40,935 nucleotides of DNA, taken from Bacteroides sp. SM23_62_1. GTDB lineage: Bacteria; Bacteroidota; Bacteroidia; Bacteroidales; SM23-62. Positions 8,469-17,004 of this stretch are shown here, piece after piece. The notes beneath the pieces were generated by a model, which was not told the origin of the DNA, searched no databases, and saw nothing but the letters and a program-made list of their open reading frames with translations. The stretch spans positions 1-40,935 of the forward strand of contig LJUQ01000019.1 of assembly GCA_001304505.1 (NCBI GenBank), read 5' to 3'. Both the position numbers and the translations under genes were made by a program. Every line of letters begins with the position of its first letter. Within the stretch, counting starts at the first letter, position 1.

Positions 8469-9856
8469 TCACAACTCCCATCCCGGCCTGTATTCGCGAT
8501 ACAGGAATTTGTTTGCATCCTCGATATTGGTAACTTTCATATTTTCAGCATCCCATTCAATTTTCCTTCCGGCCTGCAATGCTACAGCGGCAAGCAGGAT
8601 GGTTTCCGTAACAGGTCCGGCATATAAAAAGCTCCCTGGAGATTGTTCACCACTCAGGAAAGAGTCCAGCCAGATGTTTGCGGTCCTTTCAGTTGTATCT
8701 TCAGGTATTTCTTCTGTTCCAAGAAATTCAAACATTTTTTTCTCCGGGATAATACGAGGTTGGCCACAATGAAAACTTCCTAGAATTTTTCCGCTGTCAC
8801 CGACAAACATCATTCCTTCCCTGGGCAATTCCTTATCTGCGTCCAGTTCGTCCGGCCTGGCAGGCTTCATTCCACCATCATACCAGAACAGATCGAATGG
8901 TTCCCATTCCTTTTGTGCGGGGAATTTGAAATGTATAATACTCGAATAAGGAAATGCCACATCATTTCTGTGAGGACTGCTTACCTGGTCTGTTATATTG
9001 CAGGTAGTTGTTCCATAGGCTTCGACACTTACAGGTGGTGTATTGATGCCAAATGCCAGAAACAGTGGCCAGAGACTGTAATTACCCATATCTGCAATAC
9101 TACCTGCTCCGAAATCATACCATCCCCGGAACACAGCATGGGTATAATTTGGATGATAGGGAGCTTACCAATGGCACCCTTCCTGATCCAGTCCAGGGCC
9201 AGGTCAAATCCTGTTCGTCTGCTCCATGCAAGCAGGTGTGTAACCACACCTGTTTCCCGTGCTGTTTCAATTGTTAACCTTGCTTCATATACACGGTTGG
9301 CAATGGGTTTGTGAATAACAACATGTTTACCCTTTTTCATGGATGCAATGGAAATAGTTCCATGAAGATGATCGGGGGTCATAATCTTAACAGCATCAAT
9401 GTCGTTCTCTTTTTCCAGCAATTCCCGGAAGTCGGCATAGGATGTACATCCCTTGAAACTTCCTGACGGACTGTTCTTTGCGTAATATTTTTCAACGAGC
9501 TCCTGTCCGATATCACGGCCACCGGGGATGCCTGTAAAGTTTTTGCCCCATTCAGGATCTTCCAGAACTCTCCTGACACCGTTGCGGATACCATCTTTTG
9601 ACCAGTCAACATAATCCTGTGTGAATTTGTTCGGATCACAGACGGTAACGATTTGTAATGCGGGATTCCTGATAAGACTGCACATTTCCCTGATCCCCTG
9701 TGTACCACAGCCAATATAGGCCAGGTTAACTTTATCATTCGGGGCAATGTAGCCTGGTCCGCCAAGTACTCGCCTTGGCACCACTGTAAATGCAGCAGCT
9801 GCTGCTGCCGTAGAGCCGATAAATTGACGGCGGTTCATGTTTTTGTTTGATTTCAT
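8469..9856 (-). pseudogene. Tat-exported Gfo/Idh/MocA oxidoreductase, broken by an internal deletion with frameshift
   Basis: The 5' part (9856 down to about 9161) encodes a twin-arginine leader (NRRQFIGS), the Rossmann motif VNLAYIGCGTQGIREM, DAVKIMTPDHLHG and VVIHKP. It reads to ARKGAIGKL-like family sequence (IRKGAIGKL) and then leaves the expected sequence. In another frame, from about 9160, PYHPNYTHAVFRGWYDFGAG resumes family sequence and continues to the stop at 8469. Family members normally carry about 35-45 residues (the W...GPAP..P segment) between GKL and PYHP, and these are absent. An out-of-frame deletion at about 9158-9163 explains both facts. The shifted frame alone would end at 9029. 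AGGGAGG, 5 bases before the ATG at 9856, is a strong ribosome-binding site. Function if intact: periplasmic NAD(P)-linked sugar oxidoreductase or glycosidase. An assembly error is the alternative. Confidence 0.8.
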
Positions 9857-10033
9857 AAATACCTCCCTGGGTTTTAATTATTTATTTGTTTAAAAGGTGA
9901 TGAATCGGTTAAAGTTCTAAAAGTTATAAAAAACAATTTATTTAAGATTATTTATCGCATATTTTTACAGGTAAAAACGCAAATTCCTGCATAAACATGG
10001 AACCATGGTGGCTGTTTTAAAAGTTAAATAAAT

Positions 10034-10131
10034 TACAGAGTCCACAAAGTTTTCACAGAGTCCGCAGAGAAATAATCCTCTAAATATCCAACCTCTGTGA
10101 ACTCTGTTCAATCTCTGTTTCCTCTGTGGTT
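10034..10131. repeat. Inverted array of CACAGAG words (family E, copy 2)
   Basis: The left arm reads ACAGAGTCCACAAAG and TTTTCACAGAGTCCGCAGAG. The right arm carries CCTCTGTGAACTCTG, CTCTGTTTCCTCTGTGG. Words repeat every 9-11 bases and the two arms are inverted around an AT-rich centre (10071-10091). This array fills the spacer (9857-10261) between the broken oxidoreductase and nucleoside hydrolase genes, where no gene was found. Confidence 0.7.
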
Positions 10132-10261
10132 AAATGCTTTACAAGACTTTTGAGACAGCCGTTAACAGCTTCATCCATCGTTGATATAACTGTCGGCTGT
10201 AGACCAGCAGTAACTCAGAACTCAGAACTCTTCCTTAACATAATCATTTTTCATCCTGCAC

Positions 10262-11209
10262 TTAATACCCGGAATATTTCTCAACAGCTCTCCAGAAATC
10301 TTTCAGCATCGCTTCTGTCTTAACCGATGTATAGACTCTAATTTTTCTACGTGTATTTTCAGGCGGTGTGTATACCTCCCTGATTGCAGCAAGCTTTGGA
10401 TTAAGAATCGCTTCGATGATGACCACATCATGCATGATTCGTTCTTCATGACCTGGATATTTTTTCTCCCAGGATTCAAGCAGGTAATTGCACATATCAC
10501 CTTTACTGCTTAGTTTTTGAAAAGTTTCCTGTTTATTGAATCTGAATTCCTTGGATATTGTAAGGGGCATGATTGTCAGATCAAGATTTTTGGTGTTCAG
10601 AAGGATATCCATTGCATCAAGATCATTTCGTGTATTGAATTCATTTTTATCCCAGATTCTGTTTATATGATCATATTTCAATCCAGCAACATAACAATCA
10701 AGTTTAGGAATAATGGATGAATCCATCAGTATGGCTGAGGCAAGATTGGTGGTTGCACCAAGTGTGATCATTTTCAGTTTTTCTCCTGTGGGTAATCCGT
10801 TGGCAACAGTTATTATATATTTTGCCGCATCAGCAGGCTGTGGGTATTTTTCTTCACCAAAAGGGAGCATTTCATTTGCACCGGCTGGATGAGGGATATA
10901 TGTTTTTTTCAGGAGTTTCAGAATTTTTTCATTGATTTCCTGGCTGATCATGACTGAACTATCCGGGGCATTCCGGTGAAAGTTCCATTGTGAGGAGAGA
11001 AGACCGGTCATCTCCATCTCCGGATCAATAAAAGCCCGCACAACAGCGAACAGGTCATCGATATCGTTTCCGCTGTCCGTATCGATAATAACAAGTTCAC
11101 TGAAGGAACCTCTCAAACCCTGAAAAAATGCAATATTACTCACTATCATATAAGCAATGAAGATGATGAGTAATACGATGATTATCCGTTTAATAAGACG
11201 TTTAAGCAT
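10262..11209 (-). CDS. Nucleoside hydrolase-like protein, membrane-anchored
   Basis: This 315-residue protein has an N-terminal transmembrane anchor (residues 8-24, very hydrophobic after KRLIKR). The aspartate cluster IIDTDSGNDIDD follows at 41-52; this is the Ca2+-binding N-terminal motif of the inosine-uridine nucleoside hydrolase fold, in the spaced DxDxGxDxDD version. GATTNLASAI is the conserved TNLA segment. The fold hydrolyses N-ribosides, but polysaccharide-degrading Bacteroidota encode many family members with uncertain substrates. It lies 56 bp downstream of a sulfatase gene on the same strand. The anchor suggests action at the periplasmic face, which is unusual for purine salvage and suggests another substrate; that is inference. 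Confidence 0.8.
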   Translation of the reverse strand: MLKRLIKRIIIVLLIIFIAYMIVSNIAFFQGLRGSFSELVIIDTDSGNDIDDLFAVVRAFIDPEMEMTGLLSSQWNFHRNAPDSSVMISQEINEKILKLLKKTYIPHPAGANEMLPFGEEKYPQPADAAKYIITVANGLPTGEKLKMITLGATTNLASAILMDSSIIPKLDCYVAGLKYDHINRIWDKNEFNTRNDLDAMDILLNTKNLDLTIMPLTISKEFRFNKQETFQKLSSKGDMCNYLLESWEKKYPGHEERIMHDVVIIEAILNPKLAAIREVYTPPENTRRKIRVYTSVKTEAMLKDFWRAVEKYSGY

Positions 11210-11219
11210 AGCAAATGGT

Positions 11220-11252
11220 TCTCTGTTCAGTTTCTGTGTTCTCCGTGGTTTA
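11220..11252. repeat. Single arm of a CTCTGTG-type repeat (family E)
   Basis: CTCTGTTCAGTTTCTGTG followed by TTCTCCGTGG resembles the right-hand arm of the 10034-10131 array. It sits alone in the 56-bp gap between the sulfatase stop and the nucleoside hydrolase start. Confidence 0.45.
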
Positions 11253-11265
11253 ATTTCTTAATAAT

Positions 11266-12843
11266 TTATTCTTTCTCCTGGGGTAAAAATGATCTGGTCA
11301 GTTCATCCGAATCGCCATATTGATTTATTAAACTGTTCAGTCTTGATTTCAGGTCTGCAGTTATCTCATCATAACCCTCTTTTCCATAAAGATTATTCAA
11401 TTCATGAGGATCTTCCTGCAGGTCATACAGTTCCCATTCATCGATATCATAATAGAAATGGATCAGCTTATACCTTTCTGTGCGGATGCCATAATGCCTT
11501 TTCACCATATGAACAGCAGGGTATTCATAATAGTGGTAATATAGAGCATTTCTCCAGGTATCTGTGGTTTCCCCTTTCAGTAATGGCACAAGGCTTTCAC
11601 CCTGCATTTGTTCAGGTGGTGTCAGTCCTGCAGCATCAAGAAATGTCTCGGCAAAATCGAGGTTCATAACCATCTTCTCACATTGAGAGCCGGGTTTTGT
11701 CCTACCAGGCCAGCGAATGAGCAGGGGTGTACGGAAAGATTCCTCATACATAAACCGTTTATCAAACCAACCATGCTCTCCGAGATAGAATCCCTGGTCG
11801 GAGGTATATACAACAATGGTATTTTCCGTAAGCCCTGATTTGTCAAGATAGTCGAGTAATCTGCCGACATTATCATCCACAGATGCGATACATGAAAGGT
11901 AATCATGCATATAACGCTGATATTTCCATTTTAAAAGGTCATCTCCTTCGGGAGGATTACTTTTAAACGCTTCAACCATCGGATCATAAGCTTCATCCCA
12001 TTGTCTGCGTTGTTCGTCTGTCATCCTCCTGTAGTTCCACTTATATGCATTGATATTCCATGGATCATCCGGGCGAATCGTATCCACATCATCCGGTTTG
12101 ATTTTTAGATCACTTCCAGGATTCATATGATGCAGGATAGTCATTTCCTGCTCTCTAGCAGCAGATCCCCGGTTTGTGTAATCATCGAAGAGGGTGGGTG
12201 GTTCAGGGAATGTCACGCCATCAAATGTTTTTAAATGGTCCGGCCCGGGCCACCATTCCCTGTGGGGGGCCTTATGATGGTACATCATCATGAAAGGTCT
12301 ATCGGGATCCCTGCTGTTTTTTAACCAGTCAAGAGCAACATCAGTAATAATATCCGTGACATACCCCTCTATCTGTTTCCTCCCCTCCGGAGTTCTAAAA
12401 TCAGGATTATAATAATTTCCCTGCCCGGGAAGGACCTTCCAGAAATCGAATCCCTTTGGATCAGATTTCAAATGCCACTTACCTATCATAACCGTCTGAT
12501 AACCAGCCTCTTGTAATATTTTCGGAAAAGTTGCCTGTGCCGTATCGAATTCAAGCACATTGTCCAGGACTCCATTCAGATGACTGTATTTCCCGGTAAG
12601 GATCACGGCCCTGCAGGGTGCACAGATCGAATTGGTTACAAATGCATTCTGAAAGATCATCCCTTCCTGAGCAAGCCTGTCAATATTCGGAGTTTTATTT
12701 ATTACCGATCCATATGCGCTGATTGCCTGGTAAGCATGATCATCACTCATGATGAAGATAATGTTGGGACGCTCGGGTTGCTTCTGACATGCATAGAGAA
12801 ATGCAACGATGGAAAGAAGAATGATAAAGACTGGTTTTTTCAT
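11266..12843 (-). CDS. S1-family sulfatase, N-acetylglucosamine-6-sulfatase-like lipoprotein
   Basis: This 525-residue protein has lipobox LYAC with Cys19. Metal-binding DD pair: IMSDDH (Asp34/Asp35). The formylglycine signature [17 protein letters not shown] places the modified residue at Cys74 (C-A-P-C-R). MIGKWHLKS supplies the active-site Lys/His, and [13 protein letters not shown] the later Asp/His metal and substrate ligands. [20 protein letters not shown] and [10 protein letters not shown] match the subgroup that includes heparan/GlcNAc 6-O-sulfatases (SulfAtlas S1_11 by recollection). Location is the outer or periplasmic membrane face. It lies downstream of a second sulfatase gene on the same strand. 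A Cys instead of Ser at the fourth signature position is unusual. Subfamily assignment is from memory of motifs, not a search. Confidence 0.9.
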   Translation of the reverse strand: MKKPVFIILLSIVAFLYACQKQPERPNIIFIMSDDHAYQAISAYGSVINKTPNIDRLAQEGMIFQNAFVTNSICAPCRAVILTGKYSHLNGVLDNVLEFDTAQATFPKILQEAGYQTVMIGKWHLKSDPKGFDFWKVLPGQGNYYNPDFRTPEGRKQIEGYVTDIITDVALDWLKNSRDPDRPFMMMYHHKAPHREWWPGPDHLKTFDGVTFPEPPTLFDDYTNRGSAAREQEMTILHHMNPGSDLKIKPDDVDTIRPDDPWNINAYKWNYRRMTDEQRRQWDEAYDPMVEAFKSNPPEGDDLLKWKYQRYMHDYLSCIASVDDNVGRLLDYLDKSGLTENTIVVYTSDQGFYLGEHGWFDKRFMYEESFRTPLLIRWPGRTKPGSQCEKMVMNLDFAETFLDAAGLTPPEQMQGESLVPLLKGETTDTWRNALYYHYYEYPAVHMVKRHYGIRTERYKLIHFYYDIDEWELYDLQEDPHELNNLYGKEGYDEITADLKSRLNSLINQYGDSDELTRSFLPQEKE

Positions 12844-12976
12844 GATATTTGATTTTTAATAGGATTGTTTTACACTCACATTGTCTTTATTTAATTCATC
12901 TACAGTATTCCCCCCTTTGGATTCCTTCTCTCTTGTGAGAAGGGGATAGGGTGTGCGTCTTCAAAAAAGTGCGACC

Positions 12977-14749
12977 TTATTCCCTTATCATCTCAAGATA
13001 TATCGCCTTCAGCTCCAAATCACATGCTCCCCTGATTTCCGGCAGACGTATACTGATAAGTTGCTTTCCTTCCTGTAACTTCAGGAAACCCATATCAACC
13101 TTTTGCCAGATCCTTTCAAATACTTCAATACGCTCAACACGGTCGGGTGATTTTATGACAGGAGCAAGATACTCCTTATTTATTTCATTAATTACAGATG
13201 AAAAATTATTTGAGATCAGGATTTTCTGGGGGATATTATGCTCTGAAATTGCGAGTTCAGCAGATATCCTGTAATCTCCCGGTATAATCACATCCATTTC
13301 CCAGTAGCATGAATCTTCTGATGAGGCAAATCCGATTATCCAGTCATTTGCCCACCCTGCGACACCTTTAAAATGCAGGTTGCCTGATAGCTTTGCTTCC
13401 GGGGCAAGCAGACGTGTTAAAGGGCACTGTTCATAGCCGACCGGTACCGGTGGCGGTTCGATACCTAACTGTACCACATCATTGAATGATCCTTCATAAG
13501 CTTTAATCAGCTCTTCTGTAAGCCCGGCGTGATCATGAGCGATATCTGTTGTCTGACCGGGATCTGTTACCATATCATATAATAGTGTATCCTGGTTGCT
13601 ATCTATGACCATTCTGTACTGTTGTGTTCTGACAGATCCGGGGAATTTTTGAGATATGTTGTTAGTGTGATGCGTAAAGATCATTCGTTCTGATGAAAAT
13701 CGTGCAGAGTCTTTATTAATAAATGGCATCAGGCTGATTCCATCAAGCCGGAGGGTATCCGGCCAGGATATACCACATAATTCATGCAATGTGGGGAAAA
13801 GATCGATATGGGCGGATATCTGCGGGATTATTTCACCTGAAGGTAATTTGCCGGGATACCTTATAAATAAAGGCACCCTTGTTCCCCCTTCATGCACATC
13901 ACCTTTAATCCCTTTCATTCCTCCGTTATAGCGGGTTCCATTCGGACCGTTATCAGTAAGGAATAGAACAATGGTGTTGTCTGTAATTTGAAGGCTGTCA
14001 AGGGTGGATAACAACCGTCCGATATTGTCATCAATATTTTCACACATCCCATAAATAGCTGCATCCCTGTTATCCAGGCCGAGGGATTTATATTTATCGA
14101 AATATTTATCCGGGACCTGGAATGGCCCGTGGGGGGCATTATAAGCCAGGTAACAGAAAAAAGGGTGATCGACGTTCGATTCAATAAACTGAATAGCATG
14201 ATCAGTCAATATATCTGTTATATACCCGTCGGTTTCAACATACTCATTGTTATGAACCAGTTGCGTTTTGAAATAGTTATTCCAGTGCCCTGCTTTGAAA
14301 CCAAAAAATTCATCAAATCCCTGTCCCAGTGGATCGTTTGGATATTGTTCGCCGTTGTGCCATTTGCCGATGCAGGCAGTTGTATAACCATGATCGCGAA
14401 AGGATTCCGCAAGCGTATATTCTTCGGATCGCATCACCTCTTTTCTATGCGTTACTGAGCTTGTACCTGTACGTAGGTGATACCGGCCTGTCAGAAGGCT
14501 TGCCCTGGTGGGAGCGCAAAGCGGGCACACATAAAAACGATCAAAACGGACACTTTCCCCTGCCAGACGGTCAAGAACAGGGGTGGACAATATCTGGTTC
14601 CCATGTATACCGAGATCCCCCCAGCCCTGGTCATCAGTGAGGATCAAAATCACATTCGGATGTGTTTGGTTGTTGTTATCCTGCCTGCAGGCAGAGAAAC
14701 AGGATAGGGCAAAGGAAATAACAATAAGCTTAATAACCGACAGCTGCAT
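12977..14749 (-). CDS. S1-family arylsulfatase-like lipoprotein with C-terminal extension
   Basis: This 590-residue protein has lipobox FSAC with Cys21. ILTDDQGWGDLG (Asp39/Asp40) and the formylglycine signature LCAPTRASLLTGRY (Cys78) mark a type I sulfatase; CIGKWHNG and FLTDNGPNGTRYNGG complete the active site. The core ends near residue 440. The last about 140 residues (GNLHFKGVAGWANDWI to the end) form a beta-rich domain, possibly a sandwich for substrate contact. The pattern resembles arylsulfatase A-type members of S1_16, with low certainty on the subfamily. It is followed by the second sulfatase gene 133 bp downstream. Sulfate-ester removal from exogenous glycan is the family role. A GCCTGCAGGC palindrome happens to lie in the codons just after the lipobox. 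Confidence 0.9.
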   Translation of the reverse strand: MQLSVIKLIVISFALSCFSACRQDNNNQTHPNVILILTDDQGWGDLGIHGNQILSTPVLDRLAGESVRFDRFYVCPLCAPTRASLLTGRYHLRTGTSSVTHRKEVMRSEEYTLAESFRDHGYTTACIGKWHNGEQYPNDPLGQGFDEFFGFKAGHWNNYFKTQLVHNNEYVETDGYITDILTDHAIQFIESNVDHPFFCYLAYNAPHGPFQVPDKYFDKYKSLGLDNRDAAIYGMCENIDDNIGRLLSTLDSLQITDNTIVLFLTDNGPNGTRYNGGMKGIKGDVHEGGTRVPLFIRYPGKLPSGEIIPQISAHIDLFPTLHELCGISWPDTLRLDGISLMPFINKDSARFSSERMIFTHHTNNISQKFPGSVRTQQYRMVIDSNQDTLLYDMVTDPGQTTDIAHDHAGLTEELIKAYEGSFNDVVQLGIEPPPVPVGYEQCPLTRLLAPEAKLSGNLHFKGVAGWANDWIIGFASSEDSCYWEMDVIIPGDYRISAELAISEHNIPQKILISNNFSSVINEINKEYLAPVIKSPDRVERIEVFERIWQKVDMGFLKLQEGKQLISIRLPEIRGACDLELKAIYLEMIRE

Positions 14750-14855
14750 TATGTATTCTATATTTTGAAAAATCTTAAAACTAACCTATAATAATATGAT
14801 AACCACCATGGCACAAGGGCTCCAGGTTGATCAGGATAAAAGTTGTTCAAGATGA

Positions 14856-15173
14856 TTAACTGTACTGTTTATGTTTTACCTCATAATGCTGTGATATTTC
14901 GTCAAACCTGGAAAGAAGGGCCCGGGCTTCGGGTGGAACAACTGCCGTTTCATAATTGATTCCGGCAAAATCTTTAACCGCATCTATAGAAACAAACCAC
15001 ATGATGGTGATGAATTCCACTTCTTCACCAAGATTGCGGCGCAGCAAATCAATTCCATTGAAACCCTTAATATGACGATTTACTATTCCTGTGAAGATTT
15101 CTTTTTTAAGCAAATCTTCATAACTGTCTGCATTTACCTTTAAGGTGTAACCATGCCAGATTCTACTTATCAT
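14856..15173 (-). CDS. Small ABM-like (dimeric alpha/beta barrel) protein
   Basis: I place the start at the ATG at 15173 (MISRIWHGYTL), giving 105 residues. The upstream extension in the same frame is encoded by repeat sequence and is not protein-like. RIWHGYTLKVNADSYEDLL, FITIMWFVSIDAVKDFAG and a C-terminal YEVKH resemble the antibiotic biosynthesis monooxygenase (ABM) fold, in which small cytoplasmic dimers bind small molecules. No catalytic residue can be assigned. It lies between the GH130 gene and the first sulfatase gene on the same strand, but gaps of 250 and 106 bp make co-transcription uncertain. Confidence 0.7.
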   Translation of the reverse strand: MISRIWHGYTLKVNADSYEDLLKKEIFTGIVNRHIKGFNGIDLLRRNLGEEVEFITIMWFVSIDAVKDFAGINYETAVVPPEARALLSRFDEISQHYEVKHKQYS

Positions 15174-15259
15174 ATTAGTAGTTTTTATGAATAAAGATAT
15201 GGAAATTGAATAAATTGAGAATAATAATGGATCATTAGTTACAAGAATCGGATTTGTAG

Positions 15260-15376
15260 TAAAGATTATTGGTCGCAATTGTCGCAATGGTTGTAAAGTC
15301 GCAATAGTAAAGTGGTCGCAATTATTGGAATGTTTCGATTTTCGCAATGTAGCAAAGGCTACAAGAGCTGCAATAT
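15260..15376. repeat. Array of TCGCAAT words (family F, copy 2)
   Basis: GGTCGCAATTGTCGCAATGG, AAGTCGCAATAG, GGTCGCAATTATTGG and TTTTCGCAATGTAG recur in one orientation across about 100 bases, interleaved with GTAAAG words. They resemble the left arm of the 1213-1334 block. The array spans the codons upstream of the ABM-like ORF's chosen start. Confidence 0.55.
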
Positions 15377-15423
15377 TTTACACAAAAATCATGAACCTGT
15401 ACTAACTCATGTCACTTTAACAA

Positions 15424-16602
15424 TTACACTAACGCATGGTTTTTCTGAATCAACTTAATTCTTTGTTCCACGCATGTGGCAGACCGAAGCCCATCTTCAG
15501 GAGTATTTTTTACATAATCCAGCAACCTGTCGATTGTTGAAGTTGCCACATGCATCCTGGTATCTGAGGAACCATAGTAAATGAATACTGTCCCGTCTTT
15601 CCTCGCAACCCATCCATTGCTGAAAACAACGTTGGATACATCACCGATACGTTCCTGCCCCTGTGGAGCAAGAAAATATCCCCCCGGCTTTTTGATAACC
15701 TTATCGGGATGGGCCAGGTCTGTTATGAACATATACAGGACATACCGTAATCCGGCTGCACAGCCACGGACTCCGTGTGCAAGATGCAACCAGCCTTCTT
15801 TTGTTTTAATTGGAGCAGGGCCCTGACCGTTTTTCGATTCCTTAATGGTATGATAAAGACGCTCATCAATAATTTTTTCTTTCTTGATTACCGCGTGTTC
15901 TATTTTGTCTGCCAATCCCCAGCCTATACCACCTCCCTTTCCTGCCTGGATGAAATCATCCTGGGGCCTGGTGTAAAAAGCATATTTCCCATTTACGAAC
16001 TCAGGATGAAGCACGCAATTACGTTGCTGAGGTGATGCTGTCTTCAAATCATCCAACCGTTCCCATGTATCCAGGTCCCTGGTCCGTGCGATACCACATT
16101 GTGCTATTGCTGATGACAGATCGCCGGGAGGAGCATTGGGATCTTTTCGTTCTGTGCAGAATACGCCGTATATCCAGCCATCCTGGTGCAGGATTAGCCG
16201 CATATCATAAACATTTACATCCGGATCATCAGTTTCAGGCATTACTATCGGATAATCACGGAACCTGAAATGATCTATACCATTAGAGCTTTCAGCAACT
16301 GCAAAGAACGATTTGCGGTCCCATCCTTCCACCCTCGTGATCATGCATATTTTATTGTTCAACTCGATAGCACCGGCATTAAATACAGCATTGATACCCA
16401 TTCGTTCCATCAGGTATGGATTGGTATTATAATCGAGGTCATACCTCCACTGCAGGGGTGTATGATCAGCTGTAAGAACAGGATACTTATACCGTTCGTA
16501 AATACCATTACTGTTTTTTAGTTTTTTATTTTTCCTGTTTACCAGTTTTTCATGCTTTGTGATCAGGTATGCCAGACGTTGATTGAATTCTTTTTTTTTC
16601 AT
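15424..16602 (-). CDS. GH130 beta-mannosyl phosphorylase (mannosylglucose phosphorylase-like)
   Basis: The start is the ATG at 16602 ([10 protein letters not shown]), giving 392 residues; an earlier in-frame TTG is less likely. [20 protein letters not shown] (52-71) and [16 protein letters not shown] (131-146) are signatures of GH130 subfamily 1, and Asp133 corresponds to the proposed proton-donor Asp. GGGIGWG and [12 protein letters not shown] are further conserved segments. Characterised relatives phosphorolyse 4-O-beta-D-mannosyl-D-glucose to mannose 1-phosphate and glucose in the cytoplasm. There is no signal peptide. The length matches the roughly 390 residues of known enzymes. A sodium:solute symporter gene lies upstream on the same strand and is a candidate importer for the disaccharide, although 402 bp of repeat-containing spacer separates them. 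Confidence 0.88.
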   Translation of the reverse strand: MKKKEFNQRLAYLITKHEKLVNRKNKKLKNSNGIYERYKYPVLTADHTPLQWRYDLDYNTNPYLMERMGINAVFNAGAIELNNKICMITRVEGWDRKSFFAVAESSNGIDHFRFRDYPIVMPETDDPDVNVYDMRLILHQDGWIYGVFCTERKDPNAPPGDLSSAIAQCGIARTRDLDTWERLDDLKTASPQQRNCVLHPEFVNGKYAFYTRPQDDFIQAGKGGGIGWGLADKIEHAVIKKEKIIDERLYHTIKESKNGQGPAPIKTKEGWLHLAHGVRGCAAGLRYVLYMFITDLAHPDKVIKKPGGYFLAPQGQERIGDVSNVVFSNGWVARKDGTVFIYYGSSDTRMHVATSTIDRLLDYVKNTPEDGLRSATCVEQRIKLIQKNHALV

Positions 16603-17004
16603 GATGTTCTGGTTCAAGTATTAATTCAGTAGTTAATTCAGTTGTGTTTCATAATTCGTTGTTAGATTGTCAAATTGTTAAATTGTTGATCTGCTAAGGC
16701 AGTTTTTATTTATTAACAAGCAATTTAACCATTTAACAATATATAAAGGTGCTTCAGTAGTTCTTCGGTTGTGCATTAAACAGCTGCAATCGTTTTTATG
16801 ATCAAAGTCATCCCGAAGGAGCTAAGCGACTGAGGGATCTCGTCCGATCTACCAATCAGTCTTTTCAGGTTGTTATCTGTTTACTTTATCTTTTATCTGA
16901 ACCAAATCCCGAATATCTGGGAGGAGTGACCAAATCCTGTCTTCTTCTATCCATCCCCTTCTCCCTTCATTCCTGTTTCTCGTTCCTTCTCACCTTCACA
17001 CTTT
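16603..17004. other. Spacer with AATTCAGT/AATTGTTAA repeats and a hairpin word
   Basis: There is no gene here. At 16622-16745, words of the type TTAATTCAGT(T/A)GT and ATTGTTAAATTGTT occur as in the 24826-25003 spacer (family G). At 16807-16845, a GTCATCCCGAAGGAGC word is followed by GACTGAGGGATCTC, where ATCCC and GGGAT can pair; it resembles a dispersed motif I associate with Bacteroidota intergenic DNA. At about 16937-17000 there is a pyrimidine-rich tract (CTTCTCCCTTCATTCC) like that at 8408-8462. Confidence 0.5.

Noticed and set aside
8401-8772. Plus-strand frame starting in the CTCCTTACTCC tract
   Set aside because: It begins in low-complexity DNA and runs antisense into the broken oxidoreductase gene; the product has no family character.
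8469-9856. Programmed ribosomal frameshift in the Gfo/Idh/MocA gene
   Set aside because: A conserved segment of about 35-45 residues is missing at the junction and no slippery site is evident, so a deletion explains the sequence better.
15174-15347. N-terminal extension of the ABM-like protein
   Set aside because: The extra residues are encoded by the TCGCAAT repeat array; the ATG at 15173 starts the recognisable domain.
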